From: Panaeolus papilionaceus
Lineage: Eukaryota; Basidiomycota; Agaricomycetes; Agaricales
Assembly (NCBI GenBank): GCA_015501605.1
Contig: JADNRZ010000011.1
Span: 248,001-312,000, forward strand
Direction: 5' to 3'
DNA: 64,000 nt
Under the pieces are notes generated by a model that ran no database searches, was not told the DNA's origin, and saw nothing but the letters and a program-made list of their open reading frames with translations. Each line of letters begins with the position of its first letter. The first letter of the stretch is position 1. Position numbers and translations under genes: made by a program. This document shows, piece by piece, positions 12,801 through 25,349 of this stretch.

Positions 12801-14121
12801 TTGACAGTGAGATATTAAAGTTACTCTAGTTTGGATTGTTTGATTCCTTTATTCCACGAACGGTTTAGCCCAATGGACGTCCCGGTACTGATCGACCAGA
12901 TTATTCCATGATAACACCCCAGCCTTTTCCCATTCCACGTGAACGGACATGCAATTACTCCAGAAATACACTAGTGCACCCTTCCCCAGCGTAATTGGAA
13001 GCTAAATAGCACATTTCACCGAAAGACAGAGCATACCCCACATCACCTTCAAGCGCCACTGGTAAATATTGCCATGACCCCACACACAACGAAGCGCCCC
13101 ACTGTCACGCTGGCGATGGGCACCGCGGCCCCGCTTTGGAGTCTGATCTACTGTCTCCGAAGCGATTCTCGATATTGGTTTCACTCCAACGAAACTCAAT
13201 TCGAGTCATGTCACGGACCAGTAAGTAAGGAATAGGTGGTTCCAGTCACCTGTTTCGAAGCACACACATCATCATCAGGTTCCAATACTATGTTCAATCA
13301 CAATCCACATTCAGAGATCGCTTCATCTCATTATACAAGTACACCAATACCGGTGAAATGTTGGAGCTGGAGATAAGGGTCCCAACAGATCATAGGCAGC
13401 TCGACCATTAGCTGGCCAATTGGGCGATATGGCCATATCGTAATCCGACATCGTAAGCATAGGCATCGATGAGGCTCATCCCCTTTGCTGGTTTGATCCT
13501 AACATCTATGGGTCATTCCGTCAATCAAGTGTACTGCATTGTCCTATTACCACCTTCCGCTGTTTTAAGGAGGGAGGCCTGCTTCGGCCACGATCTGTCT
13601 TTAATTTAAGATTGATTCAGGCTTGATGTTCTACTTCACTCACTCAGCACAACAATTGCGAATCAGACCCTCATTTTTAGTTGTCTTCTTCGGTCCACTC
13701 TGGGTATCTTGTCACTGTCAGGCAGTTCGTTGATTCGTTCGTGATTCATCACGCTGTGTGCACATGATACAGCGATTGGCTCGTGTATGAAATTAGCAGT
13801 ATCGGTGACAGGCATAACAGGTGCAGTTAGTCTGAATCATCCCAGACTTCGATTTACTTCAGATAAACCAGATGACAATGAAGATATCGACAGGTACCCT
13901 GACTTTGGCGTCGTCCTTATTGTGAAGACTCTATCAAACGCCAATACCAAACCGTGACTGTAGTGGCAGTGTCCGCAATCCAACCATGGTCGAGTTTAAA
14001 GCGGTCGAAGGTCCATCATCCAAAATAAAATATAGACTAACTCGTCATACATTCCACTTGTGTATATGTATTTTAATAAACATCATAGGTAGTACTCCCG
14101 TTTTCCGCGGCCATATCAAAG
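6840..14121. other. 7.3-kb stretch without a recognisable gene
   Basis: Only short frames (under about 110 codons) occur on either strand, with no convincing splice-linked coding series and no domain I recognise. No tRNA-like cloverleaf was noticed. Base composition is mixed and I saw no terminal repeats. It could hold lncRNA or old decayed repeats, but nothing in it supports a specific call. Confidence 0.5.
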
Positions 14122-14645
14122 TTAAACGCACGCAAGAAGGCCGAACCGATTCACAACGCAGTTGTCTGTTTGTCAGCGTAGGACGGCATCCTCGATTAGT
14201 GACATCTAACAAGTAACGTGGTGAATCCCTAACCTAGATTGAGAGACGCAAATTCGCCTGGAATCCGGCTCGGACATCTGCATGTCATAATTGTGGGGGA
14301 GGAAGGAGCGTGAATGGTACTACAGTCGAAACAGCCCACGGCAGCGTAATTTCCACTGGCAAAAAGCCCATGAAAACTTCAATATGCCGTCTGAGAGATG
14401 GTGTTTGCAGCTCACTTTGATTGACAGCCAAGCTGTGGACCTGAGATAATACCCACACAAGCATTGAGATCGAGCGCACTGCTCGTTGTTCCGCCCCTTC
14501 CATCTCCACAATCAGCACGGAGAATATGATCTTGTTCAATTTGAACGAAGGTACATGACGCTGAGAACCCTCCCTGGGCATTGACCGAATAATAAGCAGT
14601 AGACACCATGGCGAGTGCCATCGATACAGTGTTGGAAAGCTTCAT
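14122..14645 (-). CDS. Secreted cyanovirin-N homology (CVNH) protein 1
   Basis: The three exons are 14416-14645, 14234-14355 and 14122-14165, with GT-AG introns of 60 and 68 bp, giving 131 aa. Residues 1 to about 23 are a signal peptide ending VNA. The mature chain has the CVNH pattern: GGFSASC at its start, then a C-G-D-G-x-G-G turn, then SALDLNAC. The second repeat has GNYAAVGC, a TCRCP cysteine pair, SLNL, and the terminal DNCVVNRFGLLAC. The family binds high-mannose glycans; fungal members are of unclear role (defence or cell-wall recognition are proposals). The last exon is 44 bp, as in CVNH 2 and 3 at 61.5-63.7 kb, which validates the splicing. It sits alone here, far from its relatives. 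Confidence 0.85.
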
Positions 14646-14723
14646 CGTGCTTAATATTAATCGTTCTATGTCAGTCGTTCCGTCGACCTTTGTGGCCCTC
14701 AAGAACCGTTAGTGAGTACAAGA

Positions 14724-14732
14724 CTTTATATT
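14724..14732 (-). promoter_or_regulatory. TATA box of CVNH gene 1
   Basis: On the minus strand TATAAAG lies about 80 bp upstream of the ATG at 14645. This is a reasonable distance for a fungal core promoter, and the intact paralogue at 63.1 kb has a TATA box at similar spacing. Confidence 0.5.
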
Positions 14733-16321
14733 CGTAAGTGATTTCTATTATTATCGAGCTCTAACGCTGGCATTGATGGAATCCGAGTCTATAGATAAGG
14801 ACGGTGACGCATGAGCGCCCCAACGGCGGCTATGATACGCAGCTCTTCGTCAGCGACGCCAGTGTGAAGAACGAGCAAACACTCGAATGACAAGATTTCA
14901 AACTGGGCCCATTTCTGAAACCATTCATCGGTGCGCCTGCACATCGGGCCTGCGTTCCAGTTTGAAATTGATGTCGCTCAGGTATAAACCCCCCAAGCCC
15001 AGCCCCTCCGTCCCTCATCACATCCAATCCTTCAAGTTGCGTTCTTCAGAACATTCTCCCGCACCAGGAGTAACACGAGGCTACACAACCCGAGCCGCAC
15101 ACCGAAGCCGGGTCAACTGCAACCTCGAGGTAATTTAAACTTCGAGAATAAACAATATGTCGCATATGTGGTTACAGTGTAGCTGGAATTAGTTTCAGCG
15201 CCCACGGAGGTCGGAGTATAGCACTGGTACCATGTGTAATTATACTAACAATCACCTTTCAAAGTGATAAACAGACGTAATAAATCATGCTCCTTGTGCA
15301 TTTGTGGGTCCTTGTTGAAACCTGGGTGCGTTGGTATTAGGTACGCAACACGAGGCGCGCGTGCGGAGGTGAGGGCCGACTTTCGCGTGCATCACAACGC
15401 TTATATAAAATTGTTATTGTTTCTTTCTTTTTTTATTCGAAAAATGATTCGGGGGTGCAGTTTGTTCAAACATCCGATTCGAATCGTTTTCAATGTTAAA
15501 TTTTAATGCTCAGAAAACCTCTGGACCCGATATCGACTCGAACGGTTCGCAAGTTCACGCTACAGCCTTGCCTTGACTGGAAGCTATGGCCTTGTCGATG
15601 CTTACATACAAACGAACCCCACCTCACTCACCAGAGCTTATTCAATGCCATACCTGTGTGTCTCATTTCACAAGTTTGATCACATTAACGACGTACATGA
15701 TTCAATCGATTTTTTTTTTCTTTCTTTCTGACATCTGAATAGCACGCCTGCATCGCCAACACTTGCCCAATATGGAAATCCAGTACGGGCAGTGCGCGGC
15801 CCGCGCGGAGCACCTCTATCCGGCTCCCGCCCCTCAGACAGGGGCTACGGCGCCCTCAACACTGCCTCCTGTCCAGTGGTAACACGTCGCATGTGGCAAT
15901 GTCTGACATACAATCGAATGGACTATCATATTTATAGTTTATAGGCAAACATACATGTCGGATAGGTTACTTGATCCATTGAAAATTTACCGTGATTATA
16001 ATTCAAAACCTAAGACGAGAAGGTCGGGGTTGGTCATTCATCGAACGGCTGTGCAAATTATGGTCACACCGAGTCTCGACGCCGACGGGGTTGGTGCATA
16101 TACCCAATTATAATAAAACTAAACGAGGAATGGCTATACGTTTCAGGACATGACCAAGCGTCTAGTTGTCGGATGATGGATTGACGCTGTTCGACCATCA
16201 ACGCGCAGCACACGCTTGTCATCGCGACGCGTTGATAGATGATGATTGTTGTGCGCTCTCTATACTTACATATGATGAGCGTCGAACCCGAGAACCAGTG
16301 GTGCTACACACCATCTCAGTT
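14733..16321. other. Intergenic, no gene recognised
   Basis: Short frames only. Nothing with a recognisable motif, terminal repeat or splice-linked coding series was seen. Confidence 0.45.
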
Positions 16322-17851
16322 GAAACTGTGGCACGCTACAACTTTGTTGCCTTGAAAGTATGGTTGAAGCTGGTCCGGTTCTGACCAACCGATTCGAAGC
16401 GCGCTCGTTTCAATTCAGAGCCTGGCTTGTTAGGTCGTGCTATATCAGGGAATTCGACCAGTTTCACTTGGTCCTCCCATTTCAAGTGGTTATGATACTA
16501 GTTAAAGCGTTCGTTGCACCATTCGACGCGTCCAGGCGCGTGCTTTTTCCATCAAATATGAGTATTCTCAACTCAGAGCATGCATCTGGTGAATGTCGCA
16601 CCGCCATTAACTCTGGTCAGCCCAAAACCGCAACAGGAACACCCAATCCCACTTACTCATTCACTCAGTCTGCTCAAATATATACCAATAAGTTCAAGCA
16701 ACTACTTGTAAAGGCTCAACCCATTCGATAAATCGAGGAATTAAAACCCAACAGCGCGACATGAAACGTTCAAGACTCATTCTAGACCAAGGTCGACCTC
16801 CCGTCTCATCATTTCAACCAATCGACACCTACCCATTATCATCGCGTTTTCAAACCCAGCGATGCCACATGCCACCTTTCAGTGTTAATCATGTATGTAT
16901 GAAGGCGTTCCCTGGTCTAAGCTAAGCTTGACGTCGTCAGGGTATACCCGAGAACTCAGGGATTATTGAATTCCTGCACCAGAATTTCAACGATGCATGG
17001 CCAGCCTGAGATATGATATTTGGCATGTCAATGGCACGTTGAGCGAGTCAGTAACAATCAGCCCCTGGAATTTGAAAGCTTTGAAGCTTGGTTTGCATTT
17101 GCTTTCGCTAGTGCAAATAGTCCCTGCACATCGCTTAGACCTTAACCAGACCCTGAATTTCCGCAATTTGCTGCCCAGACAGTATTGTCACTACGAGACT
17201 GTGCCAGAGATAAGGATGATCGACCAGGTGCTTTTGATTTGCATGCAGGCTGGATCATATGATACCTGACGACAAAGGGACTGTATCATCATGCAGATTC
17301 GCGTATAGACATAGGGTCGTGCAGGGCCTGCTGCGCATTGCATATGTGTTGGTAGAAGCGATGTCTATGAGACATCAAATTTCAAACTTAGGTGGGTCCT
17401 GCAGTATCATATTGATTGAAACACAATGGCACGACGATCCAGGGTACGACACGACTACTGACACTGACAGGGTTCTGGTGTTTAGGTGGTTAGACGATTA
17501 TACCTCGTACTTGTTGTTCGTGAATTTTGTTTGAGACAAGCTTCAAGCTTAGACTTATGAGTATTATGGGTAAAGCTGAACTGTATTCCAAAAAAGACAA
17601 TGTGTTTTCTCTTTTGCGCATGTACTATCAGGTCGTCGTCTAATGACGCGCGTGATCAATTGTTCCAGACGCATTGCTGTCTCTCTACCACACACGTCCA
17701 CTCGAAATGCCTTTTCGAACAGTCACCCGCAACAGTCGGATTGTCTATTATGGCATCTGAAGATCCTTTGCACCCTACACTTCAAATCCAGTTCCTTTGA
17801 TCTTACTGGACTCACAACTTCCTCTCACTGTGAACCCTGCCAGCAACATCC
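16322..17851 (+). repeat. Dispersed repeat, copy 1 (interrupted)
   Basis: Two blocks, 16322-about 16384 and about 17398-17851, align with the minus strand of 53501-54008 at clearly more than chance similarity. Shared stretches include GTGGCACGCTACAACTTT, CCTGCAGTATCAT, GGTACGACACGACTACTG and CTATCAGGTCGTCGTCTAAT. Between the blocks lies about 1 kb absent from the other copy, so either this copy gained an insertion or the other lost it. No coding potential is clear. Confidence 0.65.
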
Positions 17852-19312
17852 TCGTTATCTACCGACGCTCAAAACAGACATGATGCCGCGGTCTATCCAT
17901 ATTCCAGTATGAAGCGCGCGCGTGCGCACGCACAAACTTCTAGCTCGACTCTTTGACTCTATTCTACCATTGGCGGGATGCAAAACCATATAAAACAATA
18001 AAAAAGAACAAATACAATTAAGCGGCTCCTCGGCCTCGCGTCTTACCACCTCTCAACACCTCTCGGAGTCTCGGAGTTGTCTTCAGTACAAACGACAGCG
18101 TGCTCGGTTGATCTCTAAGTTACGCGTACATATTGCGTTACGGAGACGCAGCACAGAGCACATTCTCGGAGTTTGATTGCATAGCGTACGTGATGAAGCG
18201 CACAAGCGAAGCCTTCGAAGCGGTATGTTACTGTGTAGTACAGCAACGCGCGGCGAGAGTTCGGACTCTCATGTCAGACTCAGTGATCCACGCTTCGAGG
18301 TCAAGCGACTTGGTTCTCTTCTTGCACAATCATCACTCAAGCGAGACCTGAGATAGTCTCTGCCAGGATGTGTCAGTGGTTGCCTTCGCTGTACGTTATG
18401 TTCTACTTCGTACCTCGTACACTCTATCTACATTACCTGAGCGAGAATGAGAGTGAGAATTGCATGAGACTCCGAGCCGCTCAGGAGCCGTTGGCAATGG
18501 TCGTGGTTAACCGAGCGGGTGAGGAGGCTTGGGCTCTTTTCTTTCTTTCGTTTTTCCTCGTTAGCGAAGCGTCGCGCTGTCGAATATGATAATTTTTCTC
18601 TGTATTTTCTCATTAATCACCTTTTGCTTTCTGCGTTTGCTTTCGACTCCCAACCTCCCAATTCTCCAACCCCTAAGTATTCCAATGACATAATCAGTTC
18701 GGACGCTCTCGCGTCTTCCGGAAATGGAAATTTGGGTGTGCAAACAAGCGCGACGCATTGTTGTTTATCCTGCGCATCAAGCCGTGTTCAGTTGGTTGTT
18801 AGGTCATCATTCTACGGAATAACCCAACGCCATCACCCCAAAAGTTAAAAGTTTAGTAAAATCTATCCACCCATCTGTCTTTACTTCAACTTCAATTGTA
18901 CTATTAGTATTATAAAAGAAAATGGAGCGCCACCTCGTCCATTGTCTCCGCACCATTATTCAACATTGTCCACCAACACCGGAAATTGACCCCATTCCGA
19001 ATCTCTTACTTGGGTGTCAAGACCCTGCATCATATCACATCAGTCAAGCCAATTCAACATCACCGTCGTTACCTTGCTTTACCTCAGCATCATTGATTTT
19101 GATGCGAGTTTGAGGTCAAGGATGGTCAAGTGACTCGAAATTATTGTCGTCCGAAGAGAGAAGAACACGAAGGGATGGGACAATGGACGCCCACGAGTTG
19201 CGGTGCCGACTCATCATCATACTTACATATTCCAATCCACTTCGCCGTTCGCCGTTCGTTTTGAAAGGGGTTGACGTTACGGTTGATTAGATGTCCGCTG
19301 AGCATTGTACGT
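17852..19312. other. Intergenic, no gene recognised
   Basis: Short frames only. No recognisable motifs. Confidence 0.4.
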
Positions 19313-20745
19313 GATCAGACCCCCACCTCGCCGGGCTCGCCCTGGACCTCTTGTGTGAATCGTTGGATGGGCACGTTCAGTTACGATATCATTAACGTGA
19401 AGGGTTATCTTTAAGGTCGCCGGTAAGTCTTTCGCAGCGGTAAGGTCAAGCTTGAAAATGGGTTACTTATTTTGGGGATTGCTAAACTTTGAACAAGTTG
19501 AATATGTTCTTCTTCCTAGAGCAGCAATACCTACAATACCTAATTTTCAATTCTATTCATCCTATTATATGTAAGTAATACTCGCCTCGCAGTTCAAGAA
19601 CCTTGAGGGAAGGATGAATACGGTGCTTCGTGATTCCACGATCAAAGTATAGGGACACTGTCATTGACATTCAGGATTTATCAAACCTGGTGAGTTGCAT
19701 ACAACTCAGATCTCCCTTTCTATTTATCCAATACATATGCAGTATCTTGTCCGCGACGTCTGTCGTTCGTGATCTTCACCGCGCTTAGGCATCAATTAAT
19801 CGCGCGGGGGATTCCTGAATCTGCTCTTGTTTCCTCGACAGCAGCTGGCAACTCCTCCTTTCCATTTATCATAGTATCGCGCTTGCGCGCGCGCGCACAT
19901 CCGCTCTTAGTCTCCTCAAGGCACGACGAGTCGGGAAGAACTCTGCCTCTCATTCGTTCGTCGCTGCAATGATTTAGATAATAATGAGGAGAGATAACAT
20001 GTAGTGGTCAGACCCTCACCTCACCATTGACCTTTGTGTATGCCGGATGAAACGGCGAGGGTTACGACATCCAAAATTTTCAACTCGTGGATGGATGAGT
20101 GGATATCGGAGCACGTTCAGTTACGAGACCCTCACACTGTATGTAGATAAATATGGATGTGCAGGTCAGTCGCCCCTGCAACTATCGGCGCGTCGGCCTA
20201 TTATCAACAAGCAACCATCTCTGACGTTCGAAATGAGTTGCTCTTTTTGGGGATTACTATTTCCGCTCTACACTCAACTTGAAGTCCCTTCGTCCTTCCA
20301 AATGTGCTCTTCCTCGAATAGCAATTCCTCATTTCCAATTTCTATAAATAATAACCCTGCCTGGACGGGTGTTTCCTTACCCAGCCAAACCTCGCCTCGC
20401 CTCGCCTTAAATGGGAAACATCAACGTTGAGAAAGTTTGAAGGGCCGTTGATAATAATATCATGCTAATAGAATTGTCAGTCAGGTTCAGGAAGGAAGGC
20501 AGCTAAGGCTGAGTGCTTCGTTATTCCACGATCATATAGGGATATAGTCATTTATGGTTCGATGACTGGACGAGTAATTATAAGTATGTAGATGGGCAAT
20601 TTGACAGATCTTCGTATTTATCCATCTGTTTGTATGTCGAGTACTGCAGTTTCTCTACCTCACGTTCTGGGTCTTCAATCAGCGCGCGCTCATATATCCA
20701 CCTTCAAGTTGATCGCGCGCGTGCATTCATTCTCCCCAGGACACG
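19313..20745 (+). repeat. Degenerate tandem duplication (about 0.6-0.7 kb units)
   Basis: Unit 1 (about 19313-19925) and unit 2 (about 20007-20745) share ordered blocks. These are CAGACCC(C/T)CACCTC, GCACGTTCAGTTACGA, TTTTGGGGATT, a TTCCT(A/C)GA(G/A)(C/T)AGCAAT block and GTGCTTCG(T/G)(G/T)ATTCCACGATCA with an AGGGA-TA tail. Each ends in a GCGCGC-rich block. The order is conserved but the sequence is heavily diverged, so the duplication is old. No coding frame is conserved. Confidence 0.5.
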
Positions 20746-22548
20746 TTGATAATGTTAAACAAAGATCCATTAAACCCATAAATCTACACCTCCATCCCCA
20801 TGCATTTACATCTATAAACTAACACCTGCATATATCTGCCCAGCTATTCATATCATATCTATCCCCAAACACCACTTTGAACCCAGTGCAACGTCTTGAA
20901 TCAAACAAGCTCAATGCCATAACATTAGATTACTGCACTTAGCGTGAACGTGCAAAAGGCATGGTGTACTCGTTGTAGACGGGTGAGGTTAGAAGCAGTG
21001 GCAGGTCAAGGCTGAGAAAGTGAACGGGTACGGAAATGTGTAATAAAGACGGTGAGAAGAGAGGAGGATTGGTGAGAGATTGAGGGTGGGTGGAATAGAG
21101 AGCTGGTGAGAAGACGAAAGACACGGTTGATTGAGAAGAAGTCAGGTGTCGATAAGCGTAAGCGATATAGGCGATGCGATGGAGGTGGAGGTGGAGGTGA
21201 GAGGTGTATGATGATATTGGGAGTGGATAAAGAAAGATGAGGCCAAGCGATGTCCAGACGCTTCAAGTTAGTGCGTGAATGAGGGAGCGAGATCACATAT
21301 TCAATCGACGAGTGAATAGATATGGATATCCACAGAGGTCGATATAGATATCTCCACCACGGCGTGATGACATAGCGGCTCATCATCAAAGCAGACGAGT
21401 AACATACGCTGCTGGTCAACAAAAAAAACGGTTCCGATGCGTCGTTACCTGATATCCGTTCTTGGATGACAATCCGTCAACGGGCTGGCGCTGTTTTGGG
21501 GCGAGGCGAGGCTGAAATGGGACGCTGACGGTGGTGTGGTATGATGACCTTGCTTACATTGCTTACCGCAACACCAGACTCAGAATACTTAATCCAGACT
21601 GAAGTGTCCAAGTAAGTCAATCTGAAGGTGCAGCAGCAGCATAAGTGAGGATGGGTGAAGACAGGCAACCCGGAGAGAGAAAGTAGCCGGCGATGACATA
21701 GACATAGACTCTACACGCATTGTCTGCGTTGTGTTGTGACTGCGTCTGCGGACTTGTGCGTTGTCGGCTAGCAGAGTCAACTTTGGGGTCATTAGGTATG
21801 ACGCGTTGGCCCTCGGTGAACCCGCGTGATTGCGCTTGCGCTCGCCCAAGAATACAAGACGAGTTGAAGTACCGAATAGTGTCAATGATATGCAGCGTTG
21901 ACTTGGGGATTGGGGAGGCCGTTACTTATAATATGGAGAGCGCTTTGGGGCGAGTACCGCACGCACGCGTGATGCGCACTACATAAGTATGTAGTCAGCA
22001 GGAAGGACGGAAGGACGGAAGGAAGAGCAAAGAAGGACGGGAATGATGAGATGACGCATCGAACACTTGTACTTGGCTTATTGCGTTGCTGCATCTCAAC
22101 GCGGAATAATGAAGCGGATGGAAATGTAAAACTGTAAATAAAATACAACAAAGAATGGAGCTGGAGCTCTCTGTCAAGAAGACGGGAGATTAGAAGATTA
22201 GGGAACAAGGAATGACATGGGGATAACATTCCACCCTCCTACTGCATTGGCTGATTGTACTTTTGAACGACTGAATTGGGATGGGAGGGGTTGACAGGGC
22301 TGAGAAACGAAGAGTTCAACCAGGGGGGTGGAGTTACGGAATTGATCGCGAGGTGAACCGAACTGGGTAGAATGGAACACGATAGAATGGAATAGCACAG
22401 ACTGGGCACAAACCGAGTCGGACTGAATAGCGGGTGTGGAACCGTGCAGGGTTGAAAGTACAAGGGGGGGCCACATACACATCCAATTCCAGTCAGAGAT
22501 TCGTTTCCCACTGATCTGAAGAAACAAGCCCCCGCGAAGGGTCAAGTG
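20746..22548. other. Intergenic, upstream region of the 543-aa gene
   Basis: Contains purine-rich minus-biased stretches (GGAGGTGGAGGTGGAGGTGAG near 21180) and no recognisable gene. Minus-strand frames here look like antisense artefacts of base skew. Confidence 0.4.
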
Positions 22549-22556
22549 TATATAAT
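22549..22556 (+). promoter_or_regulatory. TATA box and pyrimidine-rich leader
   Basis: TATATAAT lies about 200 bp upstream of the ATG at 22757 and is followed by a long C/T-rich leader (22570-22690). Such CT tracts are typical around fungal transcription starts. Confidence 0.5.
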
Positions 22557-22756
22557 AAACCCGAAACAGCCAACCACGCCTTCCTCTTGATCTCAACCTC
22601 CCTCTCCGTCTGTCCAGCCCAACACCAACGTCAACTCTTTGTATTTTCTTTTTTTCTTTCTAAATCTCTCTCTCTTTCTTCCTTATTTTTTGTTTATTAT
22701 TCTCTCTACATACTCTAACCTACCAAGGAGTAACGAAGGAAAAGAAAGAAAAAGAA

Positions 22757-24388
22757 ATGGCAGCTACCTCTCTCCGCACCATCCAAACTCTATCAACTAC
22801 CAGCGGTCAAGCATGGACTGTAGCGAGGACCACCACAGCTGCAGCAGCCGTATCCTCCAACCCAGCAGCCGCTCACAGCCATGCCCATCATCTCACCCTA
22901 TACAATACCTCTAACCCCGCCACCCATAATCCCGCCTCCGACACCGCCTCTTCCCAACCTAATCCCATCCCTAATCACACCACCACTGCCTCTTCCAATT
23001 CCACTTCGTCCCCTACTTCTCCTTTAAATACCTCCTCTACCTCTACGACCGCTACGACTCCTACGACCCCCACCGGATCTTCCACCGTCGCCCCTGCGAC
23101 GACCACCGCGCACTTCAGCCGCCCCACTATCAACCAGTATCAATCCATTAATTCGCATAATCAGTACATCTACAACCACCACCTCCAGCTCAGCCACAAC
23201 CACTCCCAACAGCAGCAACAGCGCCGCGCACTGCAGTTACAGAGCCAGGCGCACGCACAACAGCGCCAGCAAGGTCAAGGCCAGGGTTATCAGCAACAGC
23301 GTCAGCACCAGCAGTTCCAAGGTTATAATCAAGGACAACGTTCATTCCAGGACCAACAATTCTTTACTGGTGCTCAGAACTCGAATAACCCGTACAACGC
23401 TCGTCAAGGCCAACCCCAGCGTAACCAGAACACAACGATGATGCACCCCCGTGCGCCTCTTCACTATCGCTCTGCGTCTCCTCCCTCTGGCGCTGGTGCA
23501 GGCAGCGCCATCCAGGCGTCCACGACGAACCCGTTCCGTGTGCAGGCTCTCCCGACTCCACCTCCCCATGCGTTGGGTCAGAACCAGCACAGGAAGTCCC
23601 CTCCGCCGACCCCTAACCGCCGCCGCAGTGCCTCTATCCGTATGGCCCCGCCTTCGCTCCCGCTCCCATCCCAGATGATGCAGCAAAACGCTGGTGTGTC
23701 AGCCTCCCCCGCTGCTTATGTCCCTCAACAGTCACTCCCGAGTCCAAAGTCTGCGATTAGGTTTGATCCTTTCGCGGATGAGAGTGATGTGTTGGAGGGT
23801 GCTGGTCTGGGTTTCGTCGCTGAGAAGGCTGCGGTTAGGCCTCCGCTTTCTGTCACGACGCCTCTTTCCCGAACCCCGTCTCCCCCACATGTGCAGCAAC
23901 ACCAATCCCAGCCTAATGTGCCGTACACCATCCAGATCCCTGCTGCCGGAGCGCGCGAGATTCAACAGTACGCTCTGAGGACCCAGCTCGGTGGGCACAG
24001 GTTGAATGGACCAAGGAGGTCGCCGTCCCCGCCTAGCCCCATTGCCCGACCCGTCTCCCCACCTAAGACGAGCGCGAGCATTCAGGGAGCACCGACGCCC
24101 CAGTCTAGCCCCACTCGTACGGAGGGCGCGAACCCATTCGGCGTTGCCGCTGCCTCCACGCTCTCTTCGTCTCCTGCATCTGAGGTCCCCTCCAGGACTC
24201 CTTCCCCACCCGTTGCGCGCCCTGCCCGCCCCCAGCCTACGCCTAACTTGTCCAAGTTGGTCGCGGGGATTTTACTTAATCGGGTGCATGCGGTTGGAAA
24301 GCCGATGAGGAGGAACCCGAGGTGTGGGGATGATGTGATGGGGGACAAGTATGTGAGGAGTGCGTTGAGGTGGGAGGTTAGTGTTTGA
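22757..24388 (+). CDS. Intrinsically disordered Ser/Pro/Gln-rich protein, 543 aa
   Basis: A single uninterrupted frame with a good start context (AAAGAAATGGC). The N-terminus is Ser/Thr/Ala/Asn-rich. Residues about 148-225 are a Gln-rich tract. The second half carries many S/T-P sites (SRTPSPP occurs twice) and two NPF tripeptides, which in other proteins can bind EH domains. The last 45 residues are the only ordered-looking part (LVAGILLNRVHAVGKPMRR, then DKYVRSALRWEV). I recall similar short C-termini in agaricomycete hypothetical proteins but cannot name a family. It is the only long, intact, host-like single-exon gene between the flanking repeats. Low-complexity composition could inflate the frame, but the promoter, start context and conserved-looking tail favour a real gene. 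Confidence 0.75.
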   Translation: MAATSLRTIQTLSTTSGQAWTVARTTTAAAAVSSNPAAAHSHAHHLTLYNTSNPATHNPASDTASSQPNPIPNHTTTASSNSTSSPTSPLNTSSTSTTATTPTTPTGSSTVAPATTTAHFSRPTINQYQSINSHNQYIYNHHLQLSHNHSQQQQQRRALQLQSQAHAQQRQQGQGQGYQQQRQHQQFQGYNQGQRSFQDQQFFTGAQNSNNPYNARQGQPQRNQNTTMMHPRAPLHYRSASPPSGAGAGSAIQASTTNPFRVQALPTPPPHALGQNQHRKSPPPTPNRRRSASIRMAPPSLPLPSQMMQQNAGVSASPAAYVPQQSLPSPKSAIRFDPFADESDVLEGAGLGFVAEKAAVRPPLSVTTPLSRTPSPPHVQQHQSQPNVPYTIQIPAAGAREIQQYALRTQLGGHRLNGPRRSPSPPSPIARPVSPPKTSASIQGAPTPQSSPTRTEGANPFGVAAASTLSSSPASEVPSRTPSPPVARPARPQPTPNLSKLVAGILLNRVHAVGKPMRRNPRCGDDVMGDKYVRSALRWEVSV

Positions 24389-25349
24389 GTGCGCGGCGCT
24401 CGGTGTGGGCAGGAGAGGAGGAGGAAAAAATGGTTGGTTGGTTGGTTCATTAATCCCGCTTTTCTTTCTTTCTTTTATCTTGAACTATTACTTTCGCTTT
24501 GAGCTTTGATTTGATTTTGATTTTTGCATAGTGTATTATTCATTACATTTCACTTGACTTCGCTTTCATTGTCGTCGTTGGGCGACCATTTTACGTTTAT
24601 AACTTCACTTCTAGGATTTATGTATATGCCCCCATCCCCTCCTTCACTTCACTTCATTTCCACTCATCGCACATCCACTCTTCCCTTGCATTCATCCATT
24701 CGTCATCATCCTCATCCATTTTACCATGCTCTCACCGCATTTCCCTCTCCTCATTCCAAAATTACGTTACGCCCCGTTTACGAAAATACTCCTCTCCCTC
24801 TTTTGAATTTTTTTTTTTTTGATTGTGAATATTGTTGATCATGAATATTGTTGTAATACCGCCCCCCACCCGCTATTGCCTGTTTTATCTCTATTGGTTT
24901 TTCTTTTTTTGGTGTACAATTTTCTATCCGTCATGTTTAAATAACGCATTCCATTCTCTCATTTCATTTTTTACATACGCAATTCAGTTATACGTACATA
25001 CTACATACATACATACATACATACTACATACCACGCACGCAACGCACGCATTATATTCATCATATTTTTTTCGTATTCTCAAATTCGTAGTGAATTTTTA
25101 AGTATTTGAAGTACGGGTACATTGTCATTTTTGTGTAACAATAAGCTAAGCTAGTAAGAATGAATTGTTATCGTTTTCCTCAAATATCGAGCGTTGAGTT
25201 GTGATAAGTGAGTGAGCGATGCGGTCTAAGTGAGAACGGTTGACCTTTCTGAACACTGACGAGAGCTGGCGACTGCTGACAAGGCACTGATGTGGAACTT
25301 GATCATGGAGGTGGTGGACACTTTGCAGGGCAGAGGGCGGGGGGTCAGT
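24389..25349. other. Convergent intergenic region with T-rich 3' flank
   Basis: 3' flank of the 543-aa gene, T-rich on the plus strand. It includes an (ATAC)n microsatellite near 24990-25025. No gene recognised. Confidence 0.5.

Noticed and set aside
16260..16300. GGGTTCGA-like motif that could be a tRNA T-loop
   Set aside because: No matching stems, D-arm or anticodon arm around it.
23342..24450. Several minus-strand frames over the 543-aa gene
   Set aside because: Shadows caused by strong codon and base skew of the sense gene.
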